Part shown: positions 49,101 through 59,107 of the stretch, piece after piece | Position numbering within the stretch: the stretch's first letter is position 1 | How the letters are laid out: every line of letters starts with the position of its first letter | Source: Dasyornis broadbenti | Taxonomy: Eukaryota > Chordata > Aves > Passeriformes > Dasyornithidae | NCBI GenBank assembly: GCA_013397935.1 | Contig: VZRN01006634.1 | Coordinates: forward strand, 384,106 to 448,105 | Length of the DNA: 64,000 bases | Direction: 5' to 3' | Notes under the pieces: model-generated | What the model saw: only the letters and a program-made list of their open reading frames with translations | Told to the model about the DNA's origin: nothing | The model's database searches: none | Made by a program: the position numbers and the translations under genes

Positions 49101-52100
49101 TATAAAAATAGAACTGAATTTTCTGAGACTAGACCTTGTTCTTCCCTAGGTGAGAACGTTTCCAGGTGAAAACATCTCCTTTTTCTTTAGTGATGAATTT
49201 CTGGCCAGTGAGGTCATGTCATCAGCTTAACTCGACAAAGTCCATATACTGGGCATCTAAAGAAAGATGAGGGTGCTGTCAGGAAGACATAAACAAAACC
49301 TGAAGTTATTTCAAAGCCAGGGGAAGTCTGATATGGTGCTGAGAAAAGACAGAGAAATTAGTATAATAATTCAGGATTAGGTAGGATGAGATCTTTCTTT
49401 CCTAGCAAAACTAACAATCTTTCAAATGTGATTAGAATAAATTATTTTAGTTCAAGCTTTAACCTAGACACTTTATTTGCCTCCATGAGTCAGTCAACTA
49501 AATACGTTTGGGTTGATTGTAGGAACACAGACTGATGACAGCAAGCCATACATACAATTTTATAGAAATAAACACTCACTGTATAACTACCAAGTGTTTA
49601 CAGATTGGCAAATATATCCTAGGAGATGTTGTTCGTATGAACTCTTTTCTCTCGCCCTTTTAAAAAAAGTTTTATCTAGTTTACCCAATATTTTTTCTCC
49701 AAAAATGTTCATGAGCTTGTCTAAGGTTAGTCTAATAAAACTATCTACTCCTTATTAAATCTGGTAAAAATGAGAAAAGAGATTCCATAAATAAAGCATT
49801 TCTTTAAAATGAGTACAAAACCTCCTAAAAATTTAATGAACAACAAAAACAAAAGCAGAAATTGAAACATCCTGGTTGGATTATTTACATAAAATGGCTA
49901 TATATTTTATATGGTAGAAATGATGATGTCTCTACATAATTTGAACAGTCTGTATTTGTATTTGAATTGAATTTTGAATGATCTTTGCATAAAGCTGTAC
50001 TAGCTATAATTGTGAAAAGAGAAAAGTAACTGAAAAATATGGATTTGCCCTTAGTTCTTCAAGGAAAAAGAAGGTCTTAAAAAATCCTGTGAATTACATT
50101 CTCTATAATATATATAATTCCTGTTGCTTACTGTTTGTTTTTGTTTTTTTTTTTATTTCATCACCGTCTTCAAATGATTTTATATTTTTAATGTAGAAAA
50201 ACTTAGTAGTCAAATATATTGAGTTTCACATTAGGAAATCATTGGGCTAATTGTATGAATTGAGACATTTGAGAAGGAGACATATACAATACAAAAATAT
50301 AAACATCATATTGTAAAGTATAAAAAAATAAATAATTTACAGCATAGAGCTCTTGCCACAGTTTTAGAGTGGCTTTCAAGGAACATTCTTTTTCATCATG
50401 GCTATTTACTTCCCAAAAGAGGATAATAGCACACATCTCTTAAAAAATTTTATAAAAAGAACATTTTAAAATTCATGATACTTTCAGAGATGTATTCAAA
50501 TAACATGAGGTTTAATTCGCAGCATTTCTCCTATGTGAATATAAAGCAAATATTTAATGAATTGTTGTATATCATTAAGACTCAGAGTAGAATTTAGCAG
50601 TAGAATATGCTCTCTCATACATAATTTCCTTAAAAAATAAGCAAATAATGCAATTCCTTTCTACCTGTAGTGTATTCTGTTGAAAACTCATATGAAAAAG
50701 TGTATTCTCATCAGCCTTTTGTCTTCTTAGACTTAATTTAAAATATTTTGAAGTTAACACTTATGTCTACATAATGATGAAATAGTTTAAGGGAAAACTT
50801 CTAACCTCTTTTTCTGCCCCTTCATAATTTATGCTATTGTTCCAAAAATACATATATTTTTCATGGAGTAATGCATTTAAGAAATAGACTGTTTGTGTAG
50901 AAAGTGCTCTAGAGTGAAACGACCTGATAAAAAGGCAAAAAAATGTCTTGTCATGTGGCAATTTATACACATTTCTCCACAAGGTGGATTAAGACAAGAA
51001 AAGAAAAGCATAAATGTGGGCAAGAATTATGTGACAGATAAGATGTCTGTGTCATTAAACATTAAAATGTTAATAGGAATGTGACAAAGAGTGCAAATTC
51101 CTCTACCACACACTGAGTTCATTGTCCATCCAAAAACATATCTAAAGAAATTCAGAGATTTAACAAGAGCAAATTCCCATTGCTATTTTTCATTTTAAAA
51201 AGTAAAGAATGGGACCGGATTCAAGGATATATTACACAGCCGTGCACAGGAACACGACTTAAGGGTGGCCTCCCTGAGTGAGTCCACCAGTGGATAATTA
51301 TAAAGAAATAAAAACAAGAGGGCAAACAAAAACCAAAAAATTTAAATTCGTTACCATCTCAGTTTCTTCTAACACAGATTAAATTTCTGTCATCACATTT
51401 ATAATTTTTTCATGGACTATTCCTCCATTAGTTTGTCTAATTACTTTCTAAGCCCTTTATGAAAAGTTCTGAATTGAAATGCAGATTATTTTAATATGTT
51501 CTCTGATGCAACATTTCAGTTCATGAAAAACTTGTTTTAAACTTGTTTGCCTGGCAAATTCAATAGGTATCCCTCTTATGGAAAATAGAAGCAAGTTATT
51601 GTCTGTTCACCTTCCTTGAGGCTATAAATCTCTCCACTTTTGTCTCAGTTCTGTATTTTCCCAGCTTGAAGAACTTTATGCTTAACCTTTCTATATCTTG
51701 AAACAGTCATAGACCTTCAATGAACTAGTCATCCTCCCTTGGAATATATTCTAGATTTGCTAGGTTGTTTTGAGATTGTGGGACAAGAACTACATAAAGT
51801 TGTCAATTTGTTGAGCAAAGTCATTAATATTGTTTTGCTTTATAATTAGACTAAGAAATTCAGTAGGTTTGCAAAGTACTTCTTTCCACAAAAGATTTGT
51901 TTTCCCTTTGCTATTATAATCATTATAAAATTTCCATTTGCAATCATAGAATTTCTCTATGCATTTGCTAGCATTATTTTTATGTAATTCCTGATAATGT
52001 TAGCTGCATAAAATTCAGAATTTTTAACAAATATACCTTAAGCCCTGTCTTAACACCCTTCTGGAAAATGTGCACTGCTGCAGATATCTATCTTTCATAC

Positions 52101-54079
52101 CTTAGACAATTATAAATAACAGTTTGTACTCCATAGTCAGTATTTTCTAAAACTCATAGTGAGAATTTGTCATTATTCATTCTATGGCTTTTTTGTCAAA
52201 CTGGAACTTAATACTTCTGCCAGTTAGAGTGGTAAGATTCCGTAAGAAGGAACTTTCTTAAAGTAATTGCTATCAAATACATTTACATTCCTTAGAGAGA
52301 TTTTTTTCTGAATACATGTCTACCGGCCTACTCATCATCCTTGTTGAGTTGTGTATCCCACATATGACAAAATAAAGTTTTGGAATGTGTTATAAATATC
52401 ATGTTCAGCTGGCATAATTATTAAAAGTCCTGAGAGGAAGGCTAAAAATTCAGGTCCACACAAGAATTTTTTAATAGTGAAAAGTGAGAAGAGGCAGGAA
52501 AATAGTAACCAAAAGAAAGACAGAAAGTATTTTTTTTCCCTCTTTTTAAACAGCAAGGTCTGTGCAGTGAAAAAAGGTGAGAAAATGGTGATTTTCCACA
52601 TTCGTGATATTAATAGAAAATATTTGTGCTAGCAATGTTGAGAACAATACATCTTTATGTATAAAAATTGCCCACTTAGTTCTGTCACAGCTGATATCTG
52701 TGAAGATTATCTGATATCAATGCTGAGAGTGAACAAAATGTTTCTAACCAAATAAAACAGTAGAAAATGGAACAAAAAACAGAAGCCTTGAAAACATGTT
52801 TTAGAAAACAATGTTATCACATTGGCTTCAGTATTCTGCAATCATTGACATCTTGAGATTAATTTAAAAAAATTCCCATATTGGGTGTTTTTTTGTATTT
52901 TTTTTATTTTAAATGGCCAAGTCTAATTACATGTAGAAAATTAGCAGCAGAGCTGAATGTAGAACCAGCACTTCACAGTTTCCTAAATAAATAAAAAAGG
53001 CACAAAGTAAATAGGAAGAAAAGTTTCATTAGCCTACAAACGATCATCTGTATCAAGCTCATAGAAAAGAAGAAATGCTTTGGCTGCATGCACGGTCTAG
53101 TTTTTTTTATTTATTTTTTTTAAATTTTTAAATTTTTTGTTGTTGTTGTTTATTTTGTTTTGTTTATCCATTCTTAATAGCACTTAATTCTATTGTGATT
53201 TCATTTGTCCACTGCCACTGCTGGGGTATGAGACCTTTCAGTCCAAAAAGGGCTATTACAGTTTGGCCATAGACGTTAAACAATGTACTCTATACACAAA
53301 GTAATAACTACTTGCATTTAAACACATAGTCATGGAATATTCTGTGTATACATCTAAATACAGAAAGTCTGCCTGCCTATCTCTAACATAAAGCTCATTC
53401 TATATATATTTATTAAATGAGAATGAAAACTCTCTCAGTGATACATAAATATTTAAAACACTGATGTTTAGTTTAAAAAGAGTAAATTGCAGCAATAGAT
53501 CCTGGAAAATCTCTTGTGAAACAATGTAATATGTTGGGAAACGTCATAACTAAAATATTTCCTCTCTGTTCAGATCTTAGTCGACCTCATCATCTGAAAT
53601 GATGTGAATAGCAGTCTGTAATCTCAGCCTTAGTCTTTATTAATCTGCATGATAAAGGTAACTTAACTGCTTTACACATTCTTTGAGTGTTTATAAATTC
53701 TGACAGTGAGGAGACATTGTGCCTTTTTTGTCTTTTGTCAGCATACTGGGGATCAGTGGAAAAGTATAGCAGTTACTCTCAGTAAAATACTAAGACACAG
53801 TTTCTATAAATTTGTTTCTATAAATTTTGAATGACACAACAGGTAAAATAAATTTTGTTCAAATAAATACCTTTTTTTTTAAAAAACAAAGTCTTATATT
53901 CTACCTCTCATATTCTTTTCCGAGACCCTCACAATCAAAGTTAATGATATTTAATATTTTGAACATATTATGTTTGAAAATTGCCTATTTTTGCCTAGAC
54001 TGTTACCTTGAAAGGGTGCTCTGAACATGTCTGACAGGATTCTGTACAGGAAAGAGGAGCAGTAGAGTTTCTGGATGTG
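46141..54079. other. AT-rich non-coding sequence
   Basis: No gene or dispersed repeat recognised. A GC-richer patch at 46325-46600 has an 87-codon minus frame and a 64-codon plus frame without motifs. A T-rich run lies at 53101-53166 and a 14-bp tandem duplication at about 53800-53827 (GTTTCTATAAATTT twice). Confidence 0.4.
53101..53166. repeat. T-rich low-complexity tract
   Basis: Almost only T with A, passing into (GTT)n and (GTTTT)n-like units. Confidence 0.9.
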
Positions 54080-54238
54080 ATCATAGAATCAGAGAATATG
54101 CTGAGTGCGAAGGAACCCATTAGGATCATTGAGTCTAACTCCTGACTCTGCACAGAATACCCCAAGAATCACAGCATGTGCCTGAGAGTGTAGTCAAAAT
54201 GCTTCTTGAACTAAGACAGGCTTGGTGCTGTGACCACT
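54080..54238 (-). mobile_element. CR1 LINE 3' end, short
   Basis: On the plus strand it starts ATCATAGAATCAGAGAATA, the reverse complement of the CR1 terminal octamers. It then follows the CR1 3' sequence in antisense: GAGTCTAACTCCTGACTCTG, then CACAGCATGTGCCTGAGAG, then GCTTGGTGCTGTGACCACT. The element is therefore on the minus strand with its 3' end at the low coordinate. Similarity stops abruptly at about 54238, leaving only about 160 bp. It belongs to the same subfamily type as the copy at 54633, with which it aligns over this part. The sequence beyond the 5' junction is an unrecognised open frame. Confidence 0.88.
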
Positions 54239-54471
54239 GTGATCATCACAGGACAAAAGACAAGCTCTCCAATTTCAGCAGCATCTTTCCACCCTACTGC
54301 ACTGAAGCCCTCTGAGATAAGAGTGGAAGCCCAGTCACTGGCCTCCAGCCCAAAGACCCCGTTTCCTGTGTAAATTCTATGCATAATCTTAAACCATCTG
54401 ATTAAGCTCTTCTTTTCTTCTTCTGACATGTTTAATAACAAGGTGAAGTTCCACGCCATTCTAGTTTTCAT
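54211..54471 (-). other. Unrecognised 86-codon open frame fused to a CR1 3' end
   Basis: The minus frame starts M-K-T-R-M-A-W-N-F at 54471 and runs 86 codons. The last nine or so codons lie in CR1 sequence. The first 77 (54239-54471) are not CR1 that I recognise. They look protein-like in composition: an acidic/basic stretch (M-S-E-E-E-K-K-S), aromatic residues, F-G-L-E-A-S-D-W, and no low-complexity bias. I do not recognise a family. It could be chance, a diverged transposable-element segment, or a piece of a host transcript joined to CR1 during reverse transcription. No function is assigned. Confidence 0.2.
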
Positions 54472-54632
54472 TTTTACCTTTATTTCACTAGAATAATTCT
54501 AGACCCTAGAATTAACCACCTAATAAAAGACCTCTCTTGATTAGCTTTCACATAAACTTCATTCTACATCTTTCTATTCTTACACCTATTTTGAGCATTT
54601 TTTGGTGTAATAGTGAATGAGGTTAGGAGGGC

Positions 54633-55368
54633 ATCATACAATCATAGAATCACAGAATCAAAGAATCTTAGAATAAGCTGAGTTGGAAGAGACCCATAAG
54701 GATCATTGAGTCCAAGTCTTGGCCTTGCACACAGTACCCCCAGGAGTCACACCATGTGCCCAAAAGCATTGTCCAAATGTTTCTTGATCTCTGTCAGGTT
54801 GGTGCTGTGACCATTGCCCTGAGAAGCCTGTTCCAGAGCCCAACTGGAGCCCTTTGGATGAAGAAGTTTTTTCTAATATCCAATCTAATTCTACAGCTTC
54901 AGGCCATTCTCTTTGGTCTTGTCACTGGTCATCACAGAGAAGAGATCAGTGTCTGCCCCTCCTCTTCCCCTCACAAAGAAGTTGTAACTGCAATGAGGTC
55001 TCCCCTCAGTCTCCTCTTCTCCAGGCTGAACAGACCAAGTGACCTCAGCCACTCTTTATTCGGCTTCCCCTCAAGGCCCTTCACCATCTCCATGGCCCTC
55101 CTTTGGATACCAATATCTCTATGCCCTTCTTACCCAGCACCCAAAACTGCCCCCAGCACTCGAGGTGAGGCTGCCCCAGTGCAGAACAGGACAATCCCCT
55201 CCCTTGCCCAGCTGGCAATGCTGTGCCTGATGCCCCCCAGGACAGGGTGGGCCCTCCTGGCTGCCAGGGCACTGCTGACTCATGTTCAACTTGCCATCGA
55301 CCAGGACTCCCAGGGCCCTTTCCATTGTGCTGCTCTCCAGCTTCTCGTTCCCCAGTCTCCACGTACAT
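54633..55368 (-). mobile_element. CR1 LINE 3' portion, including ORF2 C-terminus and octamer tail
   Basis: At the low-coordinate end lie the CR1 3' octamers in antisense: ATCATACA, ATCATAGA, ATCACAGA, ATCAAAGA, ATCTTAGA. The rest follows the antisense CR1 3' UTR and ORF2. On the minus strand a frame at 55119-55325 reads L-G-V-L-V-D-G-K-L-N-M-S-Q-Q-C, the conserved segment after the polymerase core, with later blocks frameshifted. The 5' end is truncated near 55368. The copy is about 735 bp and better preserved than the fragments at 7.3, 20.4 and 34.9 kb. The 204-codon plus frame (54756-55370) is the antisense of this element and is not a gene. Confidence 0.93.
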
Positions 55369-56329
55369 AAAAGACAATTTTTGATGTAGTGTTCTTGGAG
55401 GGGTCATTAACTGCATTGAAACGTTAAACGGCATTAATAAAGAGACCATAGGTCATTCATATATGGGTAAATCAGGGGTATCTTTCCAAGGACAATGGAG
55501 GTAGAATTACAGAGACATAACTGTCAATAAATGTAAATATTTTCCATGTCCTCAGCTCAGTCATCTGGCAAACAAAAGCCCAATGCTTTCACATAAAATC
55601 TTTTACAATCCTGTGCAGTGAGCCTGGTTGAAAGAAATTATACCTTTTCCATTGTTTTCATGTTCTCATACTATTCTTTCTCTCCTTTTCAATGCGTGGC
55701 ATCTAGCCAGATATCTCTTCACAATTTGTGCTGCAGAGCACCATCTGAGATGCCCTTTTTTGCAAAAGGTCTATAGTAAGTGATAACTATGAAATCTCTC
55801 AGTTTAAGACACAGCAATACACTGACAGCAGTCAAGGGATTCTTTGTCAGGTAAACGTCTTGAACTTCTTCTACGCTTATTCTCTGATTCTTTTAGTTTC
55901 ACATGCAGCAGCTGGTACCTTTCATTCTACAGCTAAGTTACCAGCTATTTAATGATTTTGCAGTCTATCAATTGTGTAGTCATTCCTTCTGCCTGCCAAT
56001 TTTATTTAATATCTCAGACCTCTCCTGTGACTATGGGGCCATAAGAAATCTATCTGCCAACAGGTATAAAACTAACATACAAGAATGTTTTAAAAATCTA
56101 TAGATGTAATTATTTAAGAGTCCAATTCACCTCCAGTATAGAGAACCATATTGACCACCAACTGCACTGGGAACTGCAACTACTTATGATAGAGCTGCAT
56201 AGAACTGCATGATTTTTTTAGAGATGTGTTTAAAAATGAAGGAGATTCTGTCCTTCTTTACTATTTTTAAAATTTCATTGAACTGTTATGTATGTAAGGA
56301 GCTTAACTTAAGAGAAAAAGTAAATTTTT

Positions 56330-56349
56330 AATTATTAGCGCTAATAATT
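56330..56349. repeat. Perfect 20-bp palindrome
   Basis: AATTATTAGCGCTAATAATT equals its own reverse complement. It contains two inverted TAAT cores around AGCGCT, a layout compatible with a dimeric homeodomain site. No other evidence of binding. Confidence 0.9.
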
Positions 56350-57418
56350 TTGATCCTTTCTTTCATATGAGAACATGTTCACATGAAATACTAATTCATC
56401 ACATTTACACTTGAGTAGAAAGGGATATGTATGCTGAGTAGCAGCATCCATTCATTCAGGGGTAAAATGTTGGCACTGCAGTATTAACATTTGATAACCC
56501 TTTCCAGTTCTAGCCACCAGTCTAGACCACTGAGAGCATCTGGGATAAAAGACTCAGCTTTATCATGTTGCACTGGCCATCTCAGATCAATGACTGTAGC
56601 TCCACTCCCAGCAGAAAATACTGTTCACTGATGCCAGGGCTGTATGGAAACAAGATATAAAGTGTCCTTTCATTGAAGAGAATGTCTGTGAAACAGACAC
56701 TAGAAAACAGTCAACTCAGGTTCAGCTTGAACCGAAAAGCTAATGTTTTCCTAATAATTTTCACATATGACTGCACCATAACAAACCATCTAGCCATTGT
56801 AACAGATGTGAAAGTCTCTTGAAACGAATCATTAAGTCAGGACTAGAAATCTCACTCACCTACTTTTATGGAAGCTTTCTGATTTTATTTACTAAAACCC
56901 ATATAATTCTGTTCATCTATTATTCTTCTCTAAGAGATATTATGTATGTATTTGTTTGAGTAATTTTTTAAAGAAACTGTAGCCACTTAAAACAAATTAT
57001 TTGTGAAGAAAGGAAGTAAAGAAGGATTTTAATTCCCATTGTTTAAGGACTGACTCAATATTTGTTTCAAAAAATGCTCTTTCTCTTTCTTTTATTTTTT
57101 AGGGCTTTCGATTTAGTGAGAACAAGGTGATTCATGATAGCTTCATGTAGAAAATCTGTAGTATTACAAGTACAGTGAGTAACACATTTCAGATTTTGGG
57201 AGAGGGATTCCTATTAGGAACTCCTACATAAAAGAAAGTTTAGAAGGCACTGTAGATCTTCATGCACCAAGTTCGTGTGTTTATACCTGAATGTCAATGT
57301 ACAAATATCCAAACTACCAAAGATATTACTTGTGTGTTTGTCTGTGTGCCTGCACAAATGCACACACGATCCCCTCTCTATATCTACATATTTCCTTCAC
57401 TTTCTAACAGGTTGAAAG

Positions 57419-57443
57419 GACTAGTCACACCCTGTGACTAGTC
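57419..57443. repeat. Perfect 11-bp inverted repeat with a CCC loop
   Basis: GACTAGTCACA, CCC, TGTGACTAGTC. The arms match without error. It is a potential DNA or RNA hairpin with no recognised gene or element around it. Confidence 0.9.
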
Positions 57444-58440
57444 TAATTCTAATGAAATAATGGCTTGCTGAAAGCCAGTGTAAAATTAGAAACCATGCTA
57501 CAGCCTGGAAAAAAACATCTGAAGCAGAGTATCCGTATCAGCTTCTCCCAGAGTTTGACTCCAATTTCTTCTGTTTCATTTTGCTACAATGCTTAATATT
57601 GGACCCTAAGGAAACAACAATTTAGCACAGACCTTATTCAGAGAAATGTAATCTCCTCATTATCTCTGGATGTTATAGTAGGAACACCGGAATGAAATGT
57701 GGTCTTCTGTTCACCTTCTTTCAGTACTTCAGCATTTTAACCTTTCCTTTTCCAAAGTCATTTTCTCAAATGTATGAGATGATTAATGAGAGCAGCTCTT
57801 TTCCTGTGTTCAACAATTGTGTTCTTCTTGCTCATCTCTCCTTGCATAATTATAATTATTTTGTTCATGACAATATTTAGGGCTGTGTCAGCACTTCCAT
57901 TACAAACTCCAATTTTCAGGAGTTTGCAATAAGGCTGGTGCACTTGGCACTTGGCCAAAACTGAAAAGAACTGGAAATCACACTGGTCAAGGCACTTGAA
58001 ACCAAAACATGAACAGTGATTTGTTTTGGGCTGGGCTCCATATTTGGCAAGAAAGAGTGGCTGACAGCAAGTGTGAGTGAAGTAAAAGAGATCCAAGTGT
58101 CTGATAATAGAGCTGAGCTTTATATGTCAGAGAACATGCAAGAGCAGGTCCAGCTAAGTAAGAAAGTCTTTCATAAGGCAGCCAAATAATGTTCCCTTTT
58201 TTGGAAAGAGGCCAGAGTGGCAAAAATGAAAAGAAGAAGGACCCACAGCATGACTGGTTTTGTAGCTCTCTCAATGCCAACTCAATAATTCATGATAAAA
58301 TCCTTAACAGAGCTATGAATACCTATGTACAGCTCTGGAAAAGATGACAAATTAGTATGTTATTTAAAGAAAAATTAGTACATTTTCAAAAGCGGCTGGT
58401 GATTCTGTGAGCAGGGCCTTATGGATTTTTTTTTTTTTTT

Positions 58441-58576
58441 TTAGGAGGGTGGGGGGCTTTCTAAGATCCTTTGTACAGCTAGAGTTTGCCACTCAAACTG
58501 TGCTTTNTTTTTAGGAGTGTGGAGAGCTTTCTAAGATCCTTTGTACAGCTAGAGTTTGCCACTCAAACTGTGCTTT
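58441..58576. repeat. 66-bp direct duplication around a single N, probable assembly artefact
   Basis: Unit 1 (58441-58506) and unit 2 (58511-58576) are identical over their last 50 bp. They differ at three positions in the first 16 bp, all of which are G in unit 1 against T or A in unit 2. The N is at 58507. Unit 1 follows a run of 17 Ts. This looks like one locus assembled twice across an unresolved poly(T). Confidence 0.8.
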
Positions 58577-58727
58577 GAGTCTTTAATGACTGAAATCCAA
58601 ATATCTAATACATAAAGATAAACACTGTTTATGCACAAGAACAAAGAGTGGTAATCCAAGAAAAGAATATATGCAAATAAGACAAAAGTTATATATTTAT
58701 CTTTTTTTACCTTCAGAGAAGGAAGTT

Positions 58728-59107
58728 ATCATAGAACAATAGAATCATAGAAAGCTTTGAGTTGGAAGTGTTCTTAAACACCATTTAGTTTCAACTCCCC
58801 TGCTATGGGCAGGGACATTTTCCACTAGACCACGTTGCTCAGGGCTCTGGCCTTGACCACTTCCAGGGATGTGGCATCCACAACTTCTCTGGACAACCTG
58901 TCCCAGACTTGCCACCCTTTTCCTAATATCTAAACCTACCCTCCTTCAGTGTAAGACCATTCCCCATTGTCCTATCAATACATGCTTTCATGAAATGTCC
59001 TTCTCCAGTCTTCTTGCAAGCCACCTTTCACTACTGGAAGGCTGACCAAAGTCTCTCCAAAGTCTTCTCTTCTCCAGGCTCCAGAACAAACCCAACACTC
59101 CAACAAG
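58728..59107 (-). mobile_element. CR1 LINE 3' end
   Basis: It begins on the plus strand with antisense terminal repeats (ATCATAGAACAATAGAATCATAGA). It follows CR1 3' sequence: TTGAGTTGGAAGTG, then CTGCTATGGGCAGGGACA, then CTTCCAGGGATGTGGCATCC, then TTCTCTTCTCCAGGCTCCAG. The 3' end is at the low coordinate, so the element is on the minus strand. The 3' sequence differs from that of the 54.1 and 54.6 kb copies (it has the 'GGGCAGGGACA' type), so a different CR1 subfamily. The 5' end is truncated near 59107. No coding capacity remains. Confidence 0.92.

Larger units (their letters stand above)
55369..58440. other. AT-rich non-coding sequence with two notable inverted repeats
   Basis: No gene supported. 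It contains a 20-bp palindrome at 56330-56349 and a perfect 11-bp stem-loop at 57419-57443. Minus frames of 112 and 97 codons (57758-58096 and 57987-58280) overlap one another and show no motif. A run of 17 Ts lies at 58426-58442. Confidence 0.4.

Noticed and set aside
54756..55370. A 204-codon plus-strand open frame, the longest in the window
   Set aside because: It lies wholly antisense to a CR1 LINE whose 3' octamers, UTR and ORF2 blocks are recognisable on the minus strand.
56371..56380. GAACATGTTC as a p53 or steroid-receptor response element
   Set aside because: It fits a single p53 half-site, but no second half-site adjoins. The spacing is wrong for a glucocorticoid-type element (three-base spacer needed).
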